Assembly (NCBI GenBank): GCA_023436615.1
Contig: JAEZIO010000037.1
Location: 1-64,000, forward strand
Direction: 5' to 3'
DNA: 64,000 nt
DNA from: Pseudomonadota bacterium
Lineage (GTDB): Bacteria > Pseudomonadota > Alphaproteobacteria > Sphingomonadales > Sphingomonadaceae
The notes under the pieces are model-generated. The model was not told the origin of the DNA. It did not search any database and saw only the letters and a program-made list of their open reading frames with translations. The position numbers and the translations under genes are program-made. Every line of letters begins with the position of its first letter. The stretch's first letter is position 1. Shown one piece after another: positions 43,608 to 53,675 of the stretch.

Positions 43608-43634
43608 GTCTGTGTGCAGCGGAAAATGCGCGAA

Positions 43635-44375
43635 TCATCTTTCCAGCTCCGCCAGCCGGCGAAGCAAGAATCCGAGATTCCCCGATCGCGCCGGCTCTCT
43701 GCGTCTCGCGACGTCGATGAAATCCGCATCCGCCACGACCAGCGCTTCGCCGCGCCCGATTGTACATCTGGCGACGAGCCCGTCGGAATCCGCGGAGCAC
43801 GCATCATCGATCGCCACGAGCGTGCCGGGCGAGCTCGTTTGGACCGCCCGTCCATCGGCGACGAGGGTCGCCGGGCCCAGCTTTTCCGGGCCGTCCAGGC
43901 GCAGCCCCCAGTGGCCGAGAAGCCCCGTATCGGCGAAGGTCATTGGCGGCCGAAGGAGGTCCCCGAGCGGGCGTTCGCTCGGCCACTCAAGCATAGGGTC
44001 GGCAAGAAGCAGCACGCGGCCGCCGCCGCGAACCCACGCGTCGAGCTCAACCAGCACCTCTGCGGGCTGCGCAGGCGGCTGCGCCATCAGCAGCAGGCGC
44101 CTGCCGTCGAGCGAGCGCGCATCAGCCGTGCTGATCGGCACGATGCGGTAGCGCCGCTGCAGGGCCGCAAGCACCGGCGACCCCGATGTTTCCAACGTGA
44201 AGGTCTCGGGAAAGACGATGGGCAGGCTGGTCAGGAGCAGCAGCTCTGGCCGCTCGGCCGGCGGCCGCTCCGGTACGGCATCGGGCCCCGGGCGAAGAGC
44301 GAACCCTGCTAAGACAGAGGCAAGCACCAGGAGAACGCCTGCCGCGCCGGCGAGGCGCCGCCGGCTCGAGCGCAT
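43635..44375 (-). CDS. GldG/ABC-auxiliary-like membrane-anchored protein
   Basis: A 246-residue protein with an N-terminal signal anchor (about 8-28), then an alpha/beta domain resembling the GldG or ABC-transporter auxiliary family. It shows LLLMAQPPAQPAEVLVELDAW and RGGGRVLLLADPMLEW, a Rossmann-like segment typical of that group. Function is unknown; in other bacteria such proteins partner an ABC transporter, but none is adjacent. The ATG at 44375 overlaps the upstream small gene's stop by one base. It lies directly upstream of the dcw leader. Confidence 0.6.
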   Translation of the reverse strand: MRSSRRRLAGAAGVLLVLASVLAGFALRPGPDAVPERPPAERPELLLLTSLPIVFPETFTLETSGSPVLAALQRRYRIVPISTADARSLDGRRLLLMAQPPAQPAEVLVELDAWVRGGGRVLLLADPMLEWPSERPLGDLLRPPMTFADTGLLGHWGLRLDGPEKLGPATLVADGRAVQTSSPGTLVAIDDACSADSDGLVARCTIGRGEALVVADADFIDVARRREPARSGNLGFLLRRLAELER

Positions 44376-44632
44376 CACTTGCTCTCGCTGTTGTTCGTCT
44401 CTTCCGAAGCCGTCGACCCCGGCGCGACGCCGAGCTCCGCGAGCGGCTCGCTTGGCGTGTTCGTGGTGGCGGCGTTCAAGGCTCTCGTCGCATTGTCGTC
44501 CTGGCCGGACCGGCTGACGACGCTTCCCAGGAGCACGAGAAGGAAGGCAAAAGCCAACCCGGTGAGACCGATGCGAATGCGTTGCGCGGTGGTTCCGGCT
44601 CTGTGGGGCGTGTTGCCGGCTCGGTGGGGCAC
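44375..44632 (-). CDS. small single-span membrane protein
   Basis: About 85 residues: a short polar N-terminus, one TM helix (about 22-42, IGLTGLAFAFLLVLLGSVV) and a Thr/Ala/Glu-rich tail. The start is uncertain. The GTG at 44632 is used here; a TTG at 44704 would nearly abut the divergent lipoprotein gene. The N-terminal coding DNA is an imperfect tandem repeat (HRAGNTPHRAGTT). It is coupled to the GldG-like gene, so the two probably act together. No known family was recognised. Confidence 0.55.
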   Translation of the reverse strand: MPHRAGNTPHRAGTTAQRIRIGLTGLAFAFLLVLLGSVVSRSGQDDNATRALNAATTNTPSEPLAELGVAPGSTASEETNNSESK

Positions 44633-44713
44633 ATCGATGAAGCTATGGTCCGGTTCGACACAATGCAAGCGGCGGCCTTGACGAACGAGGCTGGCGCAGC
44701 GCAAGCGCCGACC

Positions 44714-45097
44714 ATGACTCGCACTTCACTGCTGCTCACGATAGCCGCCACCGCTGCGCTTGCCGGTTGCGGTAACAGCGACGACCACACGATCGTCGCC
44801 GGTCCCAACATCGACGACGATGCTCCCGTCGCAAACGGTCCTGTCACGCTTCCGCCCACGATCGCGGCCAGCAAGATCTACCGCTGCAAGGACAACAGCG
44901 TCGTCTATATCGACTGGCTGTCGGACAATAAGTCGGCAAACTTCCGCTCGGAGAAGGAAGGAACGCCGGTCCAGCTGACCGCCGCCGAGGCGGGTAAGCC
45001 GATGGTCGCCGAAGGCTATTCGCTGACCGGGACGGCCGAGGCTTCAAGCGTCACGCTGGCTCGGCCCGGCAAGGGCAGTCAGAGCTGCAAAGCCTGA
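44714..45097 (+). CDS. MliC-like lipoprotein
   Basis: A 127-residue lipoprotein with lipobox LAGC (lipidated Cys about residue 19). The C-terminal domain (from about residue 55) has YRCKDNSVVYIDWLSDNKSA, then TPVQLTAAEAGKPMVAEGYS and a final cysteine. The two cysteines, the short beta pattern and the length resemble MliC/PliC C-type lysozyme inhibitors. That is a fold-level resemblance seen by eye. It ends before a strong terminator. Confidence 0.6.
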   Translation: MTRTSLLLTIAATAALAGCGNSDDHTIVAGPNIDDDAPVANGPVTLPPTIAASKIYRCKDNSVVYIDWLSDNKSANFRSEKEGTPVQLTAAEAGKPMVAEGYSLTGTAEASSVTLARPGKGSQSCKA

Positions 45098-45126
45098 TCC
45101 GCTCCACCCTGTAACCACATCCACCA

Positions 45127-45153
45127 CCCCGGCCGTTCGGCCGGGGTTTTTTT
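45127..45153 (+). terminator. intrinsic terminator after the MliC-like gene
   Basis: CCCCGGCC (45127-45134) pairs with GGCCGGGG (45139-45146), loop GTTC, followed by seven Ts. A clear Rho-independent terminator, 29 bases before the purL start. Confidence 0.92.
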
Positions 45154-45181
45154 GTTGCGGCCGCAAGGCTATCCGCCCGCC

Positions 45182-47419
<2,238 letters not shown>

Positions 47420-47472
47420 CGACAATGCGAGAATAGTTGCGAACGCCTCGCATTAGCGCTATTTACGCGGCC

Positions 47473-47670
47473 ATGATCCTCTGTGTGTGCAATGCGATCA
47501 CCGAGAACGAGGTGCGAGACCTCGCGCGTTGCGGCGCGCGCACGCCCGAGCAAGCTTACGAAAAGCTGGGCTTCGAGCCGCAATGCTGCAGCTGCCTGTG
47601 TTACGCGCAGGAACTGATCGATGAGGAGCGGCAGGCCTCCAGGCCGCGACTGCGGGTCGTCGCCGCTTAA
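47473..47670 (+). CDS. bfd: bacterioferritin-associated ferredoxin Bfd
   Basis: A 65-residue [2Fe-2S] protein with the BFD-like arrangement: CVC near the start and a CCSCLC cluster about 33 residues later. In other bacteria Bfd reduces the bacterioferritin core to release iron. The ATG at 47473 begins MILCVCNAITENEV. It precedes bfr by 125 bases, the expected functional pair. High Cys density is a family trait. Confidence 0.93.
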   Translation: MILCVCNAITENEVRDLARCGARTPEQAYEKLGFEPQCCSCLCYAQELIDEERQASRPRLRVVAA

Positions 47671-47721
47671 GCCGAAGCCGGCGCGGCAGTTACTGCGAGT
47701 GACAATCAAGTGCAGACAAAT

Positions 47722-47743
47722 GGCGGATTTCCGCGATTTTTTT
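47722..47743. repeat. 22-base motif shared with the mraZ upstream region (copy 2)
   Basis: GGCGGATTTC, C, GCGA, T, then Ts: 20 of 22 positions identical to 43530-43551. It lies in the bfd-bfr gap, 53 bases before the bfr start. The nearly palindromic GCGGATTTCCGC could form a stem before the T-run. Confidence 0.5.
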
Positions 47744-47795
47744 GCTTCCTGTGACGTCTCTCTTGCGCTAGTGCGAAGCGAACCAGGAGACCTGC

Positions 47796-48275
47796 ATGAA
47801 GGGCGATCCCAAGGTCATCGAGCTGCTGAACGAGGCGCTCAAGGCCGAACTGACCGCGATCAACCAATATTGGCTGCATTACCGGATGCTCGACAATTGG
47901 GGCGTCAAGAAGCTCGCGGAGTTCGAGCGGCACGAATCGATCGACGAGATGAAGCATGCGGACCGCTTCTCGGAACGCATTCTCTTCCTTGAAGGGCTTC
48001 CCAATTTCCAGGCGCTCGGCCGGCTGCGGATCGGCGAGAGCGTCGAGGAAGTCCTGAAAGCCGATCTGCAGGCCGAGTATGAAGCGGTCGAAATGTACCG
48101 GAATGGAGTCGCCCAGTGCGAGCTACTGGGCGATTATGTGAGCCGCGACCTTTTCGCGGAAGTGTTGCGCGATGAGGAAGGCCACGTCGACGCGATCGAG
48201 ACGCAGTTCGAGATGATCAAGCAGATGGGACTTCAGAACTACATCCAGTTGCAGTCGGAGCACATCGAAGCGTAG
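47796..48275 (+). CDS. bfr: bacterioferritin
   Basis: A 159-residue haem-containing ferritin that stores iron as a 24-mer. The ferroxidase ligands are in place: Glu18 (KAELTAINQ), Glu51 and His54 with haem-ligand Met52 (DEMKHAD), Glu94 (LQAEYEAV) and Glu127/His130 (DEEGHVD). Start ATG at 47796 follows CAGGAGA. It pairs with bfd upstream. Confidence 0.97.
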   Translation: MKGDPKVIELLNEALKAELTAINQYWLHYRMLDNWGVKKLAEFERHESIDEMKHADRFSERILFLEGLPNFQALGRLRIGESVEEVLKADLQAEYEAVEMYRNGVAQCELLGDYVSRDLFAEVLRDEEGHVDAIETQFEMIKQMGLQNYIQLQSEHIEA

Positions 48276-48297
48276 CGTTCGGCCTCAGGGGGGCGAA

Positions 48298-49557
48298 ATG
48301 GCGACGACTTCACCCGATCGGATCCTGACTCTCGATCTCATCCGCGGCGTGGCCGTCATGGGCATCTTCTCGGTCAACGTGGTCGCATTCGCCATGATCG
48401 AGGCCGCGTATTTCAACCCCACGGCCTATGGCGGCGACAGCGGCGCCGACCTCGCGCTGTGGGCGGCGAACATGGTCCTCATCGACGGCAAGATGCGGAC
48501 GCTGTTCTCCATGTTGTTCGGCGCATCGATGCTGCTCGTCATCGAACGCGCCGAAGCCTCGGGCAGGTCAGGATTGTGGACGCACTTCCGCCGGATGGTC
48601 GTCCTGCTCGGCTTCGGCCTGTTCCATTATTACTTCATCTGGTTCGGCGACATCCTGACTCTCTATGCTTTGGGCGGCCTTGTCGCATTCCTCTTCCGCC
48701 GCCTGCCCGAGGAAAAGCTGGTGGCGCTCGGCGCCGCCTTCCTCCTGCTTCACATGGCCGCGTTCGGGGCGCTCCTGTACAGCCAGCACCAGGTGGAGCT
48801 AGCCGCCCACGCTCCCGGCGCAAGCAGGGCGGCGCTCCAGGCGTGGACCGAGGGCATCGGCAGCATGGAGGTCTCGCCGCAGAGGATTGCCGACGACAAG
48901 GCAATTCACCTCGGCAGCTATGGCGCCTTCGTCGCGCACAATCTCGGACGCTGGCCCAGCATCTTCGGCAACACGCTACCTTTCATGCTCGACACCGTCG
49001 GGCTGATGCTGCTTGGAATGGCGGGCTACAAGTCCGGCTTTCTTACCGGAAGCTGGTCGGACGATCGCTACCGGCGGCTGATGCTTCCGGCGCTCGGGGC
49101 AGGGGTTCTTGCCGGCGCGGCAACCGTGGCCTTCGATATCTGGTCGGGATTCGACCTTGTCGCGATTTTGGCGGCGTTCATTGTTGCCGAGACGCCGTTC
49201 ATCACCCTTATGGCGATCGGCTACGCGGCACTGATCATCTTGTTGTCGCGACGCTTTGGACCGCTTGCGCAGAGGATTGCAGCGGCCGGCCGCTGCGCAT
49301 TCAGCAATTATCTGGGCACCAGCATCATCGCGACGATGGTCTTCAGCGGATGGGGCCTCGGCTTGTACGGATCCGTATCGCGCTGGCAGGCGTGGCTGCT
49401 GGTTCCCATCGTCTGGGCAATCATGCTGCTTTGGTCGAAGCCCTGGCTCGAACGCTTCAATTACGGACCGTTCGAATGGGCTTGGAGGAGTCTGTCGAGG
49501 GGCCGGGCGCAGCCGATGCGCAAGGCTGTTGGCGCGTTTGCTGTCGCCGCAGCCTAG
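48298..49557 (+). CDS. DUF418 domain multispan membrane protein
   Basis: A 419-residue inner-membrane protein with about nine to eleven TM helices. The N-terminus RILTLDLIRGVAVMGIFSVNV and the C-terminal DUF418 region (FSNYLGTSIIATMVF...) match the YeiB/DUF418 family. Function is unknown. It starts 22 bases after bfr on the same strand and its stop overlaps the convergent Hpt gene by four bases. Confidence 0.85.
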   Translation: MATTSPDRILTLDLIRGVAVMGIFSVNVVAFAMIEAAYFNPTAYGGDSGADLALWAANMVLIDGKMRTLFSMLFGASMLLVIERAEASGRSGLWTHFRRMVVLLGFGLFHYYFIWFGDILTLYALGGLVAFLFRRLPEEKLVALGAAFLLLHMAAFGALLYSQHQVELAAHAPGASRAALQAWTEGIGSMEVSPQRIADDKAIHLGSYGAFVAHNLGRWPSIFGNTLPFMLDTVGLMLLGMAGYKSGFLTGSWSDDRYRRLMLPALGAGVLAGAATVAFDIWSGFDLVAILAAFIVAETPFITLMAIGYAALIILLSRRFGPLAQRIAAAGRCAFSNYLGTSIIATMVFSGWGLGLYGSVSRWQAWLLVPIVWAIMLLWSKPWLERFNYGPFEWAWRSLSRGRAQPMRKAVGAFAVAAA

Positions 49558-49988
49558 ATCCGCCCGAAATCCTGGTTGCCGACCTTGCGCCCGAACCCCG
49601 CAGCGGGCCTGTTGCGCGACACCAACGGGTTGGTTGCCTTCTCGAACTGCTCGGTGGTCTGGTCGAACAACTGGCGAAGCTCGACCACGTCCTTAACGAG
49701 CTCATCGGGGAACCGATGCGTCTCGACGCAGAAGCGGGCCGTCGATTCGATGAGTTCGGCAACCTTTGCGAGCGGCTCTGCTCCCAGCTGGCGGGCCTCG
49801 CCTTTCAGCGTGTGCGCCGGGATCACGAGCGCGGCGGTATTCTGCTCGCGCATCGCCTGCTCGATCTGCGCCACTGACTTCGTGCCGTCTTCGCGGAAGT
49901 AGCTGAGAATCCGGATAAAGCCCGGCCCGAGCTCGCTCCGGCTCCGCTCGAAATGCACCCAGTCGACGATGTTCGTCTCGCCGGTCAC
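49554..49988 (-). CDS. stand-alone histidine phosphotransfer (Hpt) protein
   Basis: A 144-residue helical Hpt domain. The phosphorylatable His lies in IPAHTLKGEARQLG (about residue 59), the family's HxLKG signature. It would relay phosphate between response regulators in the cytoplasm; the partners are not adjacent. The start is GTG at 49988 with AGGAG 6 bases upstream. The C-terminus after about 120 is a flexible tail. It lies 77 bases beyond der and converges on the DUF418 gene. Confidence 0.85.
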   Translation of the reverse strand: MTGETNIVDWVHFERSRSELGPGFIRILSYFREDGTKSVAQIEQAMREQNTAALVIPAHTLKGEARQLGAEPLAKVAELIESTARFCVETHRFPDELVKDVVELRQLFDQTTEQFEKATNPLVSRNRPAAGFGRKVGNQDFGRI

Positions 49989-50065
49989 TTGGTTCTCCTC
50001 GGCGCCCAGCTGTTACGGGCGGTGGTCCACGCCCCAGCAATTACGGCCAAAGAGTAAAATTTGGC

Positions 50066-51421
50066 TTATCGCGACCGGTCGAACGGGTTCTTCGGCGACC
50101 GCATCGTCAGCCGCAACGGAACGGGCCCAAGGCTCAGGTCCCGCCGCATCGAATTGAGCAGGTAGCGGCGGTAGCTCTCGGGAAGCTGGTCGACACGATT
50201 GCCGAACACGACGAAGGTCGGCGGCCGTGTTTTGACCTGCGTGATGTAGCGAAGCTTGATCCTCTTGCCGCCCGGCGCCGGGGGCGGATTGGCATCGACC
50301 GCGGCCTCGAACCAGCGATTGAGTTCACCAGTCGTCACGCGACGCGACCATTGCTCGCGAAGCTCGAAGGCGGCACCGAGCAGCTGGTCGATGCCCTTGC
50401 CGGTCTTCGCCGAAACGGTGAGCACCGGAACGCCCTTGATCTGCGCGAGCCCTTCCTCGAGCGCCCCCTTGATGCCGTTGAACAGCGATGAGGCGTTCTC
50501 CGCCACGTCCCACTTGTTGACGGCGACGATCAGCGCTCGTCCCTCTTCGATCACATATTCGGCGATCCTGAGGTCCTGGGCCTCGAGCCCGCGCGTCGCG
50601 TCGAGAAGCAGGATCGCGACCTCCGCATGCTCCATCGCCCGGCGCGCATCGGCGGTGGAAAGGCGCTCGAGCTTGTCGACCACCTTTGCGCGCTTCCTGA
50701 GGCCGGCCGTGTCGACGAGGCGCACCCGCCGCCCCTGCCATTCCCAGTCCAGCGCAATCGAATCGCGCGTTATCCCGGCCTCCGGCCCGGTGATCAGCCG
50801 TTCCTCGCCGAGCATTCGGTTGACCAGCGTCGACTTGCCGGCGTTCGGCCGTCCGATGATGGCAATCTTGAGGGGAGCGTCTGGATTGTCTTCGTCCGCA
50901 GGGCCCTCAGCATCGTCGCTCTCCCGCTCCACGAGTGGCCGCAGCGCCTGGAACAGGTCGGCGACGCCCTCGCCATGCTCCGCACTGAGCGCGATCGGGT
51001 CCCCGAAGCCGAGGCGATAGGCCTCGATCACGCCCGCTTCGGCGGCCCGAGATTCGGCTTTGTTGGCGACGAGCACGACGGGCGTCGCGCCGGCGCGCAG
51101 CCAGCGCGCGATCTCGGCGTCGAGCGGAGTTACCCCTTCGCGTGCATCGAGGACGAACAGGGCCGCGTCGGCGTCGCGGACCGCCGCCTCGGTCTGCTGT
51201 CGCATCCGGCCGGGGAGCGTCTGCGGATCCTCGTCCTCATAGCCGGCCGTATCGATCACTCGAAAGTCCAGCCCGAGCAGGCGCGCTTCGCCTTCGCGCC
51301 GATCGCGAGTCACGCCTGGCCGGTCGTCGACCAGAGCAAGCCTCTTGCCCACAAGGCGGTTGAACAGCGTCGATTTGCCGACGTTGGGGCGGCCGACAAT
51401 GGCGACGGTGGGTAGCGGCAT
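50066..51421 (-). CDS. der: ribosome biogenesis GTPase Der (EngA)
   Basis: A 451-residue double GTPase required for 50S assembly. The first G domain has GRPNVGKST, DTAGYEDE and NKAE; the second has GRPNAGKST, DTAGLRKR and NKWD. A C-terminal KH-like domain follows. It lies downstream of bamB and the yfgM-like gene, the same order as in E. coli (yfgM-bamB-der). Confidence 0.97.
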   Translation of the reverse strand: MPLPTVAIVGRPNVGKSTLFNRLVGKRLALVDDRPGVTRDRREGEARLLGLDFRVIDTAGYEDEDPQTLPGRMRQQTEAAVRDADAALFVLDAREGVTPLDAEIARWLRAGATPVVLVANKAESRAAEAGVIEAYRLGFGDPIALSAEHGEGVADLFQALRPLVERESDDAEGPADEDNPDAPLKIAIIGRPNAGKSTLVNRMLGEERLITGPEAGITRDSIALDWEWQGRRVRLVDTAGLRKRAKVVDKLERLSTADARRAMEHAEVAILLLDATRGLEAQDLRIAEYVIEEGRALIVAVNKWDVAENASSLFNGIKGALEEGLAQIKGVPVLTVSAKTGKGIDQLLGAAFELREQWSRRVTTGELNRWFEAAVDANPPPAPGGKRIKLRYITQVKTRPPTFVVFGNRVDQLPESYRRYLLNSMRRDLSLGPVPLRLTMRSPKNPFDRSR

Positions 51422-51444
51422 GCTCGGCGCCTAGACGAACGTGC

Positions 51445-51515
51445 TCGTCATTGCGAGGCGCGGAGCGACGCGGCAATCCAGGCGCCGCTGGATTGCGCTA
51501 TGCTCCCAATGACGA
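51445..51515. repeat. 71-base imperfect palindromic intergenic repeat
   Basis: Outer arms TCGTCATTG (51445-51453) and CAATGACGA (51507-51515), inner arms GCAATCCAG (51473-51481) and CTGGATTGC (51488-51496). It fills nearly all of the der-bamB gap. It looks like the dispersed TCATTGCGAG...GCAATCCAG palindromes common between genes in alphaproteobacteria. Only this copy was noticed here. Confidence 0.8.
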
Positions 51516-51517
51516 AG

Positions 51518-52846
51518 CTACCTGAACGCGCGCAGGCGGCCGTTGTCGTCGAGCACGTAGAGCGTCGAGTTGGCGACCACCGGCGGCAGGCTTACGCTTC
51601 CCCCGACGTTCGTCTGACCCTGGACGGCGCCCGTCGTCGGATCGGCGAAAATCAGGGCGCCCTGCGTGCTGGCGACGATCAGCCGTCCGCCGGCAAGGAC
51701 CGGCCCCGTGTAGCTGATGAGCCCGCTCTTGGAACGCGAGTGGCGGAATTCCGGAAGCTGGGTGATCCAGCGGACCTTCCCGGTCGCCCGGGCGATGGCC
51801 ATCAGCTTGCCATCGCTGGTCACGACGAACACCCAGTCGCCCGCGACCCACGGCGTTGCGATGCCGGCCAGGTTGAGCTCCCACATGCGCTGCCCGGTGA
51901 TCAGCTCCAGCGCGACCATTCGTCCGCCCTGGCCGATTGCAATGACCTGCCCGCTGTCGATGACCGGATCGGCATCGATATCCGACAGCGACGAGACGCT
52001 GGTACGTATGCTCGTCCGCGCCAGCGCGTCCTGCCAGACTGCACGGCCGTTCTCGTAGCGGTAGGCGTTGAGCTCGCCCGACGAGAAGCCGGCGACGACG
52101 GTGCCCTGCGCGAAGGCCGGCGAGGCGACGCCGAACACGCCAGCGATCTCGAGGGCGGCGGCTTCGCTCCAGTTGGTGGAGCCGTCCGCCGTCTTGAGCG
52201 AATAAATCTGATTGTCCTGGCTCATGACGTAGAGCGCGTCGCCGGCGATGGTCGGGGAGCCTCGCATGGGTCCGCCCGGACGGACCTGCCACACCGCACT
52301 GCCGTTCGAGGCGTCGAGAGCGGCGACGAACCCGAGGCCGTTCGTCGCGTAGATTCGTCCGTTGGCGAAGGCCAGGCCGCCGCCGAACAGAGCGGCGTCG
52401 TTGCCCTTCTCGACGCCGAACCGGCTGCTCCAGACGAGCGCGCCGGTTTGCGCGTCGAAGCCGCGGACGGTCGCCGTGGTGTCGATCGTGTAGACCCTGC
52501 CGTCGCCGACGACCGGGGACGCCGCAAGCCGCGCGGACAGGCTGGTGCCCTGCCCTATCGACGCCTGCCACGCCTGCGCGATCGAGCTGCCAAGGGCAAC
52601 GTGCCCCATCGCCTTGGCCGCATTGCCGCCCGACTGCGACCAATCGGCGTTCACCTGTGGCGCCGGAAGCGCCATGGGCAGCGCCGCCGTTGCGGGATCG
52701 ATGGCGACGTCGGATTCGCTCGCCAGAACCGCGATGCGTTCGCCCACGACCGGTGTTTTCGGCGCGCCTTTCTTGAGTATTCCGCAGCCGCCGGCCGCGA
52801 ACGCTGCTGCGACGAGCGCTGCAATCTTCAACTGCTTCAACGTCAT
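51518..52846 (-). CDS. bamB: outer membrane assembly lipoprotein BamB
   Basis: A 442-residue beta-propeller lipoprotein of the BAM complex. The lipobox is AAGGC (lipidated Cys about residue 21). From about residue 65, eight PQQ-like blades repeat the pattern of hydrophobic strands with A-x-D-A-x-T/N-G-x-x-x-W (for example LDASNGSAVW). The start ATG at 52846 overlaps the upstream gene's stop. It forms the yfgM-like, bamB, der set. Confidence 0.92.
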   Translation of the reverse strand: MTLKQLKIAALVAAAFAAGGCGILKKGAPKTPVVGERIAVLASESDVAIDPATAALPMALPAPQVNADWSQSGGNAAKAMGHVALGSSIAQAWQASIGQGTSLSARLAASPVVGDGRVYTIDTTATVRGFDAQTGALVWSSRFGVEKGNDAALFGGGLAFANGRIYATNGLGFVAALDASNGSAVWQVRPGGPMRGSPTIAGDALYVMSQDNQIYSLKTADGSTNWSEAAALEIAGVFGVASPAFAQGTVVAGFSSGELNAYRYENGRAVWQDALARTSIRTSVSSLSDIDADPVIDSGQVIAIGQGGRMVALELITGQRMWELNLAGIATPWVAGDWVFVVTSDGKLMAIARATGKVRWITQLPEFRHSRSKSGLISYTGPVLAGGRLIVASTQGALIFADPTTGAVQGQTNVGGSVSLPPVVANSTLYVLDDNGRLRAFR

Positions 52847-53559
52847 TGAGTACTTCCTGGCTGGGCGTTCTGCGGGGCAGAGGCGGTGGCATCGATGCCG
52901 AGCGTGCCCGCTATCTGCACCGCGCGATTACGAAGGCTGTCCGGAACCTGCTTGTCGGCCGCGATCGCTGCGAACAGCCGTCCGGCCTTGTCCCTTTGTC
53001 CCTGCTTCAAATAGGCCATTGCGGTCATCTCGCCGGCCGCTCCGAACCACGGCTCGCCGGGCTTCGCGAGAGGCTCGAGGCGCGCGATCACCTCTTCGGG
53101 CTTGAGCCTGTCGAATTCGAGCGCGGTTGCGCGGACGAGGCCGATGTTTCGGAAAGCATCGGGCATGTCGTCGTCGCTCGAAAGCGTGCGATATCTCGCC
53201 AGCGCCGTGTTGGTGTCATTGGTCTCCAGCGCGAGCGCGGCGTCGGTCAACGTCGAAAGCCCGCGGACTATCTCGTTGTCCGATTGCTGGAGCGGTTGCA
53301 GGCGCCGCTTCGCCTGGTCGTTCCTGCCCGCGGCGATATCGGCGAATATGCCGCTGAGCTCCTCCGACCGGTCGGCCGACTTCGCTTGCTGCCTGTTCTC
53401 CCAGTAGAGATAGGCTGCCGTCGCGACCAGGAACAGCACGACCGCGGCAATCAGCCACTTTCCGTACCGTTTCGCGAATTGCTCCATCTGGTCGCGGCGC
53501 AGGTTCTCGTCGACCTCGCGCAGGAAGGACTCGTTGGGAGTGTCAGGAGGTAGCGCCAA
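52843..53559 (-). CDS. YfgM-like TPR membrane protein
   Basis: A 238-residue bitopic protein: cytoplasmic N-terminus, TM helix about 34-53 (WLIAAVVLFLVATAAYLYW), periplasmic tetratricopeptide-like repeats (TPR_21). In E. coli YfgM is a SecYEG-associated periplasmic chaperone helper, encoded next to bamB. The start is TTG at 53559 with GAGG 7-8 bases upstream. The gene order supports the assignment. Confidence 0.85.
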   Translation of the reverse strand: MALPPDTPNESFLREVDENLRRDQMEQFAKRYGKWLIAAVVLFLVATAAYLYWENRQQAKSADRSEELSGIFADIAAGRNDQAKRRLQPLQQSDNEIVRGLSTLTDAALALETNDTNTALARYRTLSSDDDMPDAFRNIGLVRATALEFDRLKPEEVIARLEPLAKPGEPWFGAAGEMTAMAYLKQGQRDKAGRLFAAIAADKQVPDSLRNRAVQIAGTLGIDATASAPQNAQPGSTQ

Positions 53560-53675
53560 AGAGTGCCTCGAAAAGGAACGATAAGGACGATGCGGGACAG
53601 CTTCCTTCCCCGCTGCAGATGAACGGAAGCTGGCGGCGCTTCGTCTAGCGGCTGCGATGCGAAACGCAAAGGCCG

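Larger units (their letters stand above)
43347..43634 (-). promoter_or_regulatory. 288-base dcw leader and promoter region upstream of mraZ
   Basis: No gene is seen here. The region holds a 10-base direct repeat (43497 and 43517), a perfect DnaA box (43599-43607), a 22-base motif shared with the bfr upstream region (43530-43551), a degenerate CtrA-type TTAG-N7-TTAC (43480-43466), GATTC sites at 43421 and 43558, and two TGGGA pentamers on the coding strand of the kind found in MraZ boxes. It must carry the promoter for the whole leftward division cluster. Confidence 0.6.
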
